Shown here in pieces: positions 1-9,704 of a stretch of 17,415 bases of DNA. The notes under the pieces were generated by a model, which worked only from the letters and a program-made list of their open reading frames with translations, was not told the origin of the DNA and searched no databases. Source of the stretch: Byssochlamys sp. IMV 00236 (taxonomy: Eukaryota; Ascomycota; Eurotiomycetes; Eurotiales; Thermoascaceae). Numbering within the stretch: position 1 is the first letter of the stretch; each line of letters begins with the position of its first letter. The position numbers and the translations under genes were made by a program. The stretch covers positions 1-17,415 of the forward strand of contig MSJH02000621.1 in NCBI GenBank assembly GCA_001931875.2, in the 5' to 3' direction.

Positions 1-733
1 ATGTGGAAAAAAAAAAAAAAAAAAAAAAAACAAAGCTCAGATGTAAGTATAAACCTTTCGATCATTTGGATGAGACACTAAGTACTTTCAAAGTTCTTTT
101 CCGAACAACTAGTCAAAACCCACTTTTATTCAATTCACTGTCGCACTTTATTCTTATCTAAGAAACTTCTTCATATACAAGATGAGTTAGATTTTGCTGA
201 TGAACAGATTGCCGCAAATCAAAAATCCCACGAAGAAGCTAACGATGATGCTGAAGGAACCGACAAGTTGAAAGAATTCAGTGAAAAGCAGGAAAATATT
301 CAGCAAATTTAAACCCTTTGAATATACCAAGCGATGTTTTCAGGATGAAATTTGAAAGGAGCTTCAGTAAAACGAAATTCAACACTATGCGCACGAGGAA
401 ACACACGAGAAGGCTAATGTTACGGGCACTCCCTTGGGGCGCTACCTATATCGCCATTTTACAATTTCACACTACCAAAGTCTCTGCCTGACCTAAGTCT
501 CTCCAGTTCACTCTCTCTGATATAAAATACGAATTTATCATTTCACGTGAGCTAAGTGGTCATTGTTGATCAAATTGACAACGTAAAATACATCAATAAC
601 AACATTTCTTTTTATCTCTCCTTCTTCTTGAAAAGAAAAGAAAAACCAAGATGGATGCTTTATAGATGCACATTCTATATTAAAGAATATGAAAAATATC
701 TGTTCCTGAGTAACTTTAGCGCTGCACCACACA
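1..733. other. No intact gene; short open fragments
   Basis: No gene can be supported here. A 24-nt A tract lies near the left edge. An open segment at 181-312 on the + strand encodes 43 acidic, Glu/Asp/Lys/Gln-rich residues and ends in TAA. It is preceded by a TCTAAG that could be a splice acceptor, so it might be the last exon of a gene that starts outside the window. Another open stretch (556-750, +) has an ATG but no recognisable domain, and its reading frame is replaced by a different one at about 734. I see no tRNA, no long repeat and no transposase motif. Confidence 0.4.
7..30. repeat. Poly-A tract (24 A)
   Basis: Uninterrupted run of 24 adenines at the left edge of the window. It is one of three homopolymer tracts of at least 24 nt in this segment, all outside coding sequence. 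It may be a simple slippage tract or a trace of a poly-A tail; nothing nearby decides between these. Confidence 0.9.
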
Positions 734-1118
734 TTGAAAAGTTTTGTTAAAGACATCACAGGTAATACCCGTAACATTATCCTTCTTGTGGATTTCCTCT
801 TGCGCGTAGTGTCCGGCAAAATGAAAGCCGAAGAAAAGTGGTATATCTCTAATGACAAGTGTGTGAAGGATGAACTTTTTGCTTTTGGAGTGCAATGCAA
901 GGAAGAACATCTCTGCCACTTCTTTATCGTAGATTTGAATGATGTCAATTATCAGAAGCATACATTGTTCAATGATGCTGAATTACTGAAAATTGAACGA
1001 TTATCTCAATAAGTATAATCTCACTACTACAACTGATCTACGTCAGCAAATATTTTCACTGGATCCATTCGATGAAGATTATTCTCAGGATATGGACTGG
1101 ATCAGGTTTACCGTCTAA
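734..1118 (+). pseudogene. Probable decayed coding sequence, unknown family
   Basis: The + strand is open from about 734 to 1014 (92 codons, no ATG at its left end; first Met codon near 821). The composition looks protein-like, with segments such as EEKWYISNDKC and HFFIVDLNDVNYQKH. The frame closes at TAA 1012-1014, but a second frame (993-1118) continues immediately with protein-like sequence ending DYSQDMDWIRFTV and a stop. The upstream segment 556-750 lies in yet another frame. I could not join them with introns of the size used elsewhere in the window, so a frameshifted relic is the simplest reading. I do not recognise the family. A real gene with unusual introns remains possible. Confidence 0.3.
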
Positions 1119-1740
1119 GGTATTGGTTGTAGTTTTGTTGTTGTTATTATTATTAGTATTCGCAAACATGTATAAGAATAAAAGCAAAGAAGCGATGAGT
1201 TTCTGTTTTATTCTTTTATAAGAAATGGGAGAGAGAACCCTAAGATTCACGGCTATCAATTGTCTTGCTATGCACCAATGTCTGCTTATGCCTGAAACTA
1301 TACGAGGTCCATTGCCATTCCTTCTGAATATACCTCCTCTATGCCCTCCGACTCTCCCAAACTTATGTCTCAGTGATGACTGGTTATATGCTCCATACTA
1401 TATGAATCAGACCATCTACAGCATGATAAATCGATTCCTACTAAGCATCCTGATGGGTCAAAAGTTTCTTGTATAGTTAAATCAATTCATTTAACTTCTT
1501 ACTCCTTTCCTTTTACATTTTTTACCCTTGATCCCATAAGGAGGGTTTTTCTTATCATTCACTTTCAAACAGATAGAACGAATTCTGGCGGACCATAAAT
1601 AGAACGTCATGTTTAAAAAAAAGTTGGTAAATTGAGAGTAGAAGCCAGTAAAGCTATCCGTCTATTTTGTTAGCGGACTTTTAAACAAACTGAACAACAA
1701 AAGCTCGACAGGATACTTGTTCTTCTTTGTTAATAGGACA
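1119..1740. other. Intergenic / possible relic and TBCK upstream region
   Basis: Contains a TTG/TTA-type simple repeat near 1126-1160. An 83-codon ATG ORF (1225-1476, +) has no recognisable domain. In the next frame, 1280-1500 also reads as Ser/Pro-rich protein-like sequence interrupted by stops, which suggests decay. From about 1500 the sequence is the upstream region of TBCK. A pyrimidine-rich stretch ending TTAATAG at about 1730-1736, just before the TBCK ATG, looks like a splice acceptor, so a 5'-UTR intron is possible. No promoter motif stands out. Confidence 0.35.
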
Positions 1741-4700
1741 ATGGCTCTGTTTGCCTCTTCCAAAGATCTCAAATTACATGAGAATAGAGAGAATGCGAAA
1801 CTTGCATCTGTCAACTTTGTAGCATCTTCGCAAGTTTCTGAAGCATTAGCTCAGTCTGGTCATTTAGCTTTGTCAGCTCCTTCTCAAATCATTGGGCAGT
1901 TTCAGTATTTGAAGGTATAGTTACGGCACATATAGCTTACTCTGACTAAAATTGGCTCTTATTTAGACGTTGACTCATGATAATTTGTGTGAATATGTTG
2001 AAATACATCGAGGAAAGCATGGTAACAACACGAAACATTTAGAATGCATAAAAGATGTTAAAGCAGGAATAGATAGATTATTTGTTGTCTCAGAATATTA
2101 TGACTATTCTCTTCAAAAAGCAAGAGGGCTTGACTCAGATAATCCACCAACTGTGAAGTAAGAAAGCAGATATTTATTTAGACTGTGAGCATAATCGATA
2201 GAGCTTCTTAGTGTACCCATATTACGACGATGGGCATATGAAATACTTTCTGCGCTTCAGTTCCTAAAAGAAAATGGCATAATTCACGCTTCTTTATCAC
2301 CAAGTAACATATTATTGGATGCAAAGGTACATAAAGAAACTGTGTATCATATGTAACTTATGATAATCTTTTAACAGAATCATATCAAACTCTTTGGTTA
2401 TGGTTTGTATTATATGACAAACGCTGGAAAATGTGTTGATTTTCCAATCGGCTATCCTCCTTACTTAGCACCTGAATGTCTGCAGGATGTGGATGGAACA
2501 TATTATGATAAGGTACATTTTTGAATTGCGCGATAAGCAAAAAAGAGATTAAATAATACGCTTTATAGAGAGACATATGGGCAACTGGTATAATATTAGC
2601 TGAGCAATACACTAGGAATCCATTTTGGACAACAAGCGATGTTGGGCTTATATTTGATTCACTCATAACGCTTAAAGAATGGCATGATGCAGACCCTGGC
2701 TGTAATATATGGAAGCACGAAGAAATCAAATCTTTGGATATAAACAAATCTGTATTGAACTTCTTACAGAATCCTTTGGACGATGAGGACGCAGAACAGT
2801 TTAGACAATTTATACTTGGATGTCTTCAAGTTTCTGTAGCAGAACGACTTGACATCACAGATGCTCTTGCCAACTACTTTTTGCGTGAAAGCATTTCGAG
2901 TAAAAATGTCTGGATTGAGGGACCTATATTAGCATCCGATGCAGTAGACCCAGACACAATTGATATGAATGACAATAAACAGCAAGAAAACATACCAGAT
3001 ATACTCAAAAAACTACCCATTTCTTATATATACACTCTGTGGAGATTAGCAGGCGGGGACGTTGAATTAGACCTTGTTAAAAGAGGCATCTTCTTGTCTA
3101 CACCAGCTATAAAACGATTACCAAGAGTGTGCATGATGCCAGATGCTATAGAAATTGGAGATAACGTAATGGATACTGCACAGTTATATTCAGATGCTGT
3201 TTTTGTACTTGGATTCAACGAGCTTTATCAAAGATTAGAAGAAGGGCAAAAGGCAGCAACTGACAAGTTTGAATGGGATACAGACTACTTTATGCTGGTA
3301 GATGAAAATGATGTCAACTTTCTTTTGGATGAGTCTGCTGGCGATACAGTGAACGATATTAGTGAAGATGATGACGAATATAAAAATGATTTAATGTTTA
3401 TAGATGATATAGCAACTTCTTCTCCCATTCCTACTGCGTTAGAAACACCTAGAACAGCAAATGGGCTGTCTACGCCAACTAATGGAATACCCACACCAAC
3501 AACGCCATCCTCATCGCGTTCCTTAAGCCGAACAGTCTCTATGGGTAGATCACGCTCTGCATCATCGTTATCAATTAATAGTACAACCTCTACGCCCAAC
3601 CAACCAAGCGGCGGTAATAGTGCTGCTCCAAAGCTACCATTATTTCTAAGGGAGCAAGATGTAAATTATCAAATGTATCGTCTGTCATTGTTTTCTGAGC
3701 TATTACGGCAATATCCAGCATCCAGACGAGAGATTTTGCATCATGCTAAAGTGGACATCCCTCCTCTTTTGCGAGGTAAAATATGGGCAGCTGTCTTGGG
3801 TGTTCAGGGCGACCTAGAACATGCATATGACCAAGTAAACAAATATATGAACATGGGGGCTGATAGACAGGTACACAAGGAAAAGTATAATACGTCATAT
3901 CTATCTAACAGTCATATAGATCGAGGTTGACGTACCAAGATGTCATCAATATAACCAGATGTTGGCATCGTCTATTGGTCATGAAAAGCTCAGGAGGTTA
4001 CTAAAATCATGGGTGGTAGCAAACCCAAGCTTAGTATATTGGCAAGGTAATGTCTAATTGATCCTTTTTTAAAGTATATTGATTCCTTTTTTCATATATG
4101 AAAGGACTTGACTCGCTGTGTGCCCCGTTTTTGACTCTAAACTTTAATGATGAAGCAATCGCGTTTGCTTCTTTGCAAAAGTTTATTCCTAAATTTCTCG
4201 ATAACTTTTTCTTATCGGATAACGCACCAGTTCTTCAAGAATATTTGGCCGTATTTAGACATCTTTTAAGCTTCCATGACCCCGAGCTATCGAGCCATTT
4301 AGATGCTATAGGATTCATGCCTGATCTTTATGCTATTCCGTGGTTCCTTACCTTGTTTACACGTAAGCCATCATTTATATGTTTATTCGTTAAAAGCTAA
4401 CGTGATTGTTGATGATACTAACAATAGATGTATTTCCTCTTGATAAGATATACCATCTATGGGATAAATTACTTGTGGGCCCATCATCTCTTCCTTTGTT
4501 TGCAGGAATTGCTATATTACGCCAAATACGTGATACTCTGCTGACATATGAATTCAACGACTGCATCGTGTTGTTTTCTGACAGCTTTCCAAAGGTAGAT
4601 ATTGAAAAATGCGTGCAAAGCGCATTAAATATGTGCAAAGTTACACCACCAAGTATAACAACAAGAGTTCATGGGCTCAAAACCGAGCATAAGAAAGACA

Positions 4701-5364
4701 AGGAAAATGACGAGGTAAGATAGTGATTTATCATGTCGATGGTCGCTCATGATTTATCTATCAAAGGATGCTAAAAAGCAATGGTGGGAAAAGTCCATAT
4801 CCATTGAAGAGAAAAAGCTTGAATTGGCACCTCGATTAGCAGTGAAGGATCTCGAAAAGATTCTTCCATACTCGTTAGTATTAGATATCCGACCAGAATC
4901 AGAGTAGGATAGGACGTTACTTTATATCTTTCATGTACACTCATCATCTTTTTTTTTTTCTCATTTCTAGATTTGTGCAAGGTCATATACCTTCTTCTAT
5001 GAATATACAAGCAGCACAGCTGATGAGCTATACGAACGTATTAAAAAAGCTCAACCGTAAATACCATGTCGTTATCGCAAATGAAGCAGAGTCAAATGGA
5101 CCTAGTGTAAGCAACAGTTGTAGTATTTATAGCTCTAGTGTTAAACAGATTATATAGTACGCAGCAGAACTCGTAAAGAAAGTATTCCCCAGAGTGGTTC
5201 TTTTACAGGGAGGAATAGAAGCGTATAGGTCGACAGATTCTAAGGAACGTGTCTGTAGCTGTCGTCCTCAGAAGCAGACAACAGCAGGATTCAAAGGCAA
5301 GGGATCAGAGCCACCTTTTGTTATGTGGCGCTGCAAGGTACCACCTCCATTAAAGAAAAAGTAG
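1741..5364 (+). CDS. TBCK: TBCK-like protein: pseudokinase, TBC Rab-GAP and rhodanese-like domains
   Basis: Spliced CDS of 11 exons: 1741-1914, 1967-2157, 2212-2326, 2378-2512, 2569-3870, 3920-4046, 4105-4362, 4428-4714, 4767-4903, 4971-5106, 5158-5364; all phases agree, 1022 aa (human TBCK about 890). The kinase-like domain (about 50-300) lacks a Gly-rich loop; HRD is replaced by HAS (147-149) and DFG by GYG (167-169), while Asn154 and the LAPE motif remain, so it is a pseudokinase. A Ser/Thr/Pro-rich linker (about 490-555) accounts for much of the extra length. The TBC domain (about 600-840) keeps the arginine finger (IEVDVPR, Arg646) and glutamine finger (YWQG, Gln681), so Rab-GAP activity is plausible. 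The rhodanese-like domain (about 890-985) has no catalytic Cys in its loop. In animals TBCK belongs to the Rab5-effector FERRY complex and affects mTOR signalling. Convergent with SYF2, 72 bp between stops. Confidence 0.94.
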
Positions 5365-5421
5365 CAGGAGATGTAAAATAATGAATCGATGTTTATGTAC
5401 AAATATAAGACTAAAATGCGT

Positions 5422-5427
5422 TTTATT
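5422..5427 (-). terminator. Polyadenylation signal AATAAA for SYF2
   Basis: AATAAA on the minus strand, about 10 nt after the SYF2 stop codon, in the 72-bp gap shared with the end of TBCK. It is the only canonical hexamer I see close to the SYF2 end. Confidence 0.5.
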
Positions 5428-5436
5428 GAAATCATT

Positions 5437-6466
5437 CTACAATGCAGTACCTCTTTCGAGGTTTTCACGAATCTCCTTTGTATATTTATCATAAAATCGA
5501 GCAATCTTTTGGTTAAAGACACGATTCTTTTCGTTGATCCATGAAATATCATCCACAATTTCTTTACGTTCACGAGATCTTGTTTCACGCTTTTCAATCC
5601 TAATGAAATTACATGTTAATTGTACTCGACAAATGAATAGATTGATCTTACTGTTTCTTTGTTTCTGCAGCCAATTTTTCAATAGCTTCCTTAGAAGGCT
5701 TATCATTTACACTAGCATAGTCAAGACTATTTGCCATCGCTACAACATCAGAAGGATCTTCTCCGTTGCGAATAGCACGTTCAATTACTTCAAGTTGTTT
5801 CTCTTTGTATGTAGACAAATCGGGTTTAAATTCAGACATCAAGCGAACATACTTCTTATGTGCAAGCTGTGTGTAATCTAGGGGACAAACAAGGGTTGGA
5901 AAAATAAAAGAGAAAAATATATATATATTCTTACCTGTAAAGCCATTGTTTGCCATTTTTGCCTTCTTTGCCTGTTTCTTTTCCCAAGCTTCTGCAGACT
6001 CGGCCGAGTATTTCCAAAACTGCTTTCTCTCAAAATCTTCTCCGTTATCCCTGGCTTCTTGTTTTTCCAATAGTTTCAACGCTTCTTCCTTCTTTCGTTC
6101 GAGTTTTGCCTCAAGTCTTGGGTTTTCTTTACTACGCTGAAACTCCAAATTACGATCACGTCGATTACTTTGTTCAACTTCTGTTGCCTAATATGTTTAT
6201 TATTAAATGATGAACTATTTGATTATCATAAGATTACTTACTCGACGCTTTTGCAACTGCTTTAATTTAGCCATTTTTTCTTCCAGTGAACTTGTTGTTG
6301 ATGATTTAGATTCCTCTTGTTCTGTCTCTTGTTGTATTTCGTCATGTTGTCTCTTTTTTGGTAACTCTTCTTGCATATTGGTGTTCTGTTCAGGTTCTGA
6401 TGATGGATGCTCTTCTTGCACAGCTTTGGTTTTTTTGTTGTTTGCTGCTCTTTTTTTTGCGGCCAT
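5437..6466 (-). CDS. SYF2: Pre-mRNA-splicing factor SYF2
   Basis: Four exons on the minus strand: 6466-6242, 6187-5935, 5877-5652, 5599-5437; phases agree, 288 aa (human SYF2 243). The N-terminus is Lys/Glu-rich and charged (1-75). The SYF2 domain follows: [10 protein letters not shown], the EISAEDAE-like [14 protein letters not shown], then [22 protein letters not shown], and the hallmark C-terminus with [20 protein letters not shown] and the terminal LERGTAL. In known systems SYF2 is a component of the NineTeen complex/Prp19-associated spliceosome, working with Isy1, Syf1 and Clf1 in the nucleus. All introns are 52-57 nt with GTAAG-type donors. The ATG at 6466-6464 is preceded by an A/T-rich leader. 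Divergent from the coiled-coil gene at 6837. Confidence 0.96.
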
Positions 6467-6709
6467 GATTTGTTTAAATAAAAGGAAAAAAAAAAAGAAT
6501 GAAAATTTACACAACCGAACGTCACCCTTTTTTAAACACACAAAAAAGGGAACTCAAGCAAAAGCGGGACAAATCATTAAAAAAAGTTGGTTGCTATGAT
6601 ACGATGAGGAGGTTAGTCGACACCTCATAAAACCTTATTGTAATAAACCATGTTTGTACCACATTCATTGTTTAATACATTAGAGCCCCACTTTTTTTTC
6701 TCATCTCCT

Positions 6710-6753
<44 letters not shown>

Positions 6754-6836
6754 CTTTTTGATTGTTTCTCTCTTCTTCCCTCTGTTCATTCATTAACTCC
6801 CTCTACTTTCCTTTTCCTTTACGTTCCTTTATTATA
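6467..6836. promoter_or_regulatory. Divergent promoter region, SYF2 / coiled-coil gene
   Basis: This 370-bp gap must carry the promoters of SYF2 (leftward) and the coiled-coil gene (rightward). It holds a long T tract and a CT-rich leader (about 6754-6830) before the rightward ATG, typical of pyrimidine-rich fungal core promoters and leaders. No canonical TATA box is convincing. Assignment as a bidirectional promoter is from gene orientation only. Confidence 0.5.
6713..6753. repeat. Poly-T tract (41 T)
   Basis: Uninterrupted run of 41 thymines about 85 bp upstream of the coiled-coil gene's ATG, the longest homopolymer in the window. Poly(dA:dT) tracts are known to exclude nucleosomes in fungal promoters; that role here is inferred. 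Length may be unreliable in the assembly. Confidence 0.9.
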
Positions 6837-7889
6837 ATGACTGCCATTTTGAATTTTCGCTCCTTTAATCGTAATAGCACCTGTGATGAGCCAGTCTCAC
6901 CCACTTTTTCAAACTTTTCAATATCTGAAAAGACACCTTCTGAAATAAAAGATCTTTTAAAATCGACTTTTCGCTCTTTGCGTGAAAAAGAAAGAGGTAC
7001 ATATATTTTGATTCTTTAGTAAAAACATCCTATTTGTTCTGCTCTTCTTTTTTAGATCTCAAGCTCGCGGCTGAGGTTGGAAAAGCTTTATTAGAAAATA
7101 ATGCTTTACTTGAAAACCAGCAAAGATGGCTGCAAGACCAAGTTTATAATAACCAATGCTCTTCTGATGAAAAGCGATATCAAACTATGATTGGTAAGCT
7201 CGAGCAAGAACACGCAGAGTTACTCGATAATTATCAAACTATTGTTGAATCCAACAATAACATGAAAAAAAACCATAAAGAATCTGAACAAAAGCTCATG
7301 GCCCAGGCAGATACACTGTACAGGGAACTAGAGGCGGCCTATGGTGCTATCCAAAAGCATGAGGAAGAGAGATGCAGTTATCAAGGGTCAATTCAAAAGT
7401 TAAAGATGCAGCAAAAAGAAATGATGAGCAAGCAGAACAGTGCAGAGATCGACAGACTTTCAGCAGAAGTTAGTCAACTCACTGCTCGAAATCAAGCGTT
7501 GTTGCAAGCTAAAGAAGAAACGAAACGTCGCTTTGAAGAGACAGTAAATCAGTTGGAACAAGCAAAAAGACAGTTGACACAGATGGGAAAAATAAAGGAA
7601 CAATATGATACACTTCACAAGACATTTCAACACCAAACAACTCATATCAGTCAGTTAAAAACATGGATTAAAGAATGTCAACATGAATCGAGCAAGATAT
7701 TGCAAGTTCCTGAATTGATGAGTGACAGTCTAAAGTCATATTCTTCCTCAGATGAAGACGATTTTGATCATAACGAACAAATGATTCAACTTCACACGCA
7801 TGATTTGGTATCCTCCTCTTTATTTTCCGAGCTGCAATCTGCTATGCATACTAAGAATATTGACTTTACCACAAATGATGCTGCTACTG

Positions 7890-7926
<37 letters not shown>

Positions 7927-8236
7927 GATTACATCTTTTACTGATGCCCCTATTGTAGTTAGAGATGTCTCAGATGAAATGTCTCTTAAAGCTTACAATC
8001 TTTATCCTCAGATACAAAAGAGACACTCCACCTGGAGTTGCCAAGTCAACGTCGGAGGTAAAAGAAAGCGGGCTTATTCATCCACAGTCTTATGCAAACC
8101 TACTATGAAAAGAAGAATCCTTTCAATCGCCCGCCTTCCACTTGACATTTGTTATCTTATTTGGCGCTTTACTCGATTTGTACTCGTAGCTCAATTATCT
8201 TTGTTTTTTGTACTTTTGTTTTCATTTAACAAGTAA
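6837..8236 (+). CDS. Coiled-coil protein with CC1-box-like and Spindly-like motifs, C-terminal anchor (candidate dynein adaptor)
   Basis: Two exons, 6837-6996 and 7056-8236 (59-nt intron), 446 aa. After a Ser/Thr-rich start (1-35) comes DLKLAAEVGKALLENN; its AAEVG (58-62) fits the AAxxG core of the CC1 box by which BICD, BICDL and Spindly adaptors bind dynein light intermediate chain. A continuous Gln/Glu/Lys-rich coiled coil follows (about 55-275), then an acidic Ser-rich patch (SSSDEDDFD) and SLFSEL (L309-L313), which fits the Spindly motif that binds the dynactin pointed end. A 12-Thr run occupies 333-344. The C-terminus (404-446) is basic then hydrophobic, ending FVLVAQLSLFFVLLFSF, resembling a tail anchor. 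Motif order and spacing match activating dynein-dynactin adaptors; the role is inferred, and a generic coiled-coil membrane tether is the alternative. Its stop is only 52 bp from the next ATG. Confidence 0.82.
7892..7926 (+). repeat. (ACT)n microsatellite encoding poly-Thr
   Basis: Eleven perfect ACT units plus AC inside the coiled-coil gene, in frame as threonine codons (residues 333-343, continued by ACG as Thr344). It lies between the Spindly-like motif and the C-terminal hydrophobic tail, so length changes would alter the spacer without breaking the frame. Confidence 0.93.
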
Positions 8237-8288
8237 ATTTTTTATGGCACTTTTCTTTTTTTCTTCTTTTTTCTTTGTTATTGACTAA

Positions 8289-9533
8289 ATGGCAGACACT
8301 GGTTCTGGTCATGCAGGGACTCCCAATTTGACCTGGGTTAATGTAGCTATAGCTTCGACATTCATTCTCGTCAATGGTTCATATATAGAAATATAATGCA
8401 ATTGTAATAAAACTAATGCTGTATAAATATACAGGTGCCATTTCAGTGGCATTAGGATTAAAGTTGGAAAAAACCTTAATCATTGCTGCGATTCGTTGTC
8501 TTGTACAATTGACAATCATGGTATGTGTAATACTCATAAGATATAGTCTCTCTTTATTGAATTGTATTATCAATGTTATAGGGCTTTATCCTTGAAGACG
8601 TTTTCAAGACAAGATCCCCAGCACTTGTTATGCTTATGGCCTGTAGGTATTAAAACTCTTTATGATGACACCCTCTTACAGTTGAATAGGCATATTAATT
8701 CTTCTTGGTGCATATGAAACAGTATATAACAAGTCAAAACAATCATACCGTGGCATGGTAAAGGTTACAGATATGTATTGCTCAATCATCTCTGACATCA
8801 TGCTTAGTTTATATCCGTACTGTTATCTTCTGGGATATCCACATTAGTTATCGGCATCATTGGGTCACGATGGGCAATGAAACAAAACCCATTTTGGATA
8901 CCTGAAGTATTTATACCTACCATGGGCATGTTACTTGGAAATGCTATGAGTGGTATGGCTGTTGCCCTAAGCAGTTGCTTATCAAGTGTGAGCAATCAAA
9001 AAGAGCAAATAGAAACTTACTTGGCATTCGGTGCTAGCCGATGGGAAGCTGGTCAATCCATTGCCGTCGAAGCAGTTAGACTATCGATGCTGCCTACAAT
9101 TAATCAAATGTCAGTGATCGGTTTGATTGCTATCCCTGGTATGATGACAGGTCAGATCTTGGGTGGAGCACCAGTGAGTAATGCGGTTAAATATCAGCAA
9201 ATTATCATGTTCTTGATATCTGCCAGTACTGCCTTGGGTGTTCTTAGTGCTGTTATTGTAAGTATGCTCTTGACCATGTGGATGTAGCTAATTCTTTTTT
9301 AGGCTTGTGTTAGGGTGCTCATAGACTCTAGACATAGACTTAGACCTGAGAGAATAATTAATGGCAGAGCTAGTCTATTACAAGACATCAAACAAGCAAT
9401 TATATCGTTATGGCGTGGATTTATCTATGTATTCTGTTGTTTAGCAAAGTCAAAGAAGAAACAAACGATTGATGTTGACGACGATGATGAGCAGCAAGAT
9501 GAGCAACGTAAACCTTTATTAAATAGTCAATGA
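8289..9533 (+). CDS. UPF0014/FetB-family membrane permease
   Basis: Six exons: 8289-8376, 8435-8520, 8582-8642, 8690-8757, 8808-9257, 9303-9533; phases agree, 327 aa (E. coli FetB 259). Hydrophobic segments alternate with the family's conserved motifs: IIAAIRCLVQLTIMGFIL in the early membrane helices, PTMGMLLGNAMSG, the cytoplasmic LAFGASRWEAGQS loop (from about residue 173, like SLGA in FetB), AIPGMMTGQILGGAPVSNAVKYQ, and a final helix ending in SRHRL. Known members are permease halves of ABC-type systems: FetAB iron export in E. coli, and ALS3 with the ATPase STAR1 in plant aluminium tolerance. The C-terminal tail (about 60 residues beyond the core) ends in an Asp-rich stretch and KPLLNSQ. 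No ATPase partner is in this window, so the substrate is unknown. The first intron's donor (GTTCAT) is weak but is required by frame. Confidence 0.93.
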
Positions 9534-9600
9534 TTCATTGCTTGATTCTCCTTCCTTTATTCATAATCTTACATTATTCTACATATATTCAAGCATATTA

Positions 9601-9606
9601 AATAAA
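9601..9606 (+). terminator. Polyadenylation signal AATAAA
   Basis: AATAAA 67 nt after the stop of the UPF0014 gene, inside the 171-bp gap before the next gene. A T/C-rich leader (about 9665-9695) of the downstream gene follows it. Confidence 0.5.
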
Positions 9607-9704
9607 CGAGTCCAGTAGATATATTTCGACCAATCATATTATATTCAAGAAAGTAGGCCCTATTCTTTTTTTTTTTTTCTTTCTTTCTTTTTTACAATTG
9701 AAAT

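Noticed and set aside
1225..1476. 83-codon ATG ORF as a separate gene
   Set aside because: No domain, no splice context, and adjacent frames look equally protein-like with stops, which fits decay better than a functional small gene.
3024..3599. Minus-strand ORFs within the large TBCK exon
   Set aside because: Antisense shadows of a long, conserved coding exon; composition mirrors the sense protein.
5534..6210. Plus-strand ORFs opposite SYF2
   Set aside because: They are antisense to well-supported SYF2 exons and introns and show no domain.
6605..6630. Imperfect inverted repeat (GAGGAGGT ... ACACCTC) between SYF2 and the coiled-coil gene
   Set aside because: Arms are short and mismatched, and there is no gene-end context for it; it is within chance expectation.
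7034..7055. Upstream start for the coiled-coil ORF inside the intron
   Set aside because: The preceding exon from 6837 joins in phase through a good GT-AG intron and completes the conserved region before the CC1-like box, so this start is intronic.
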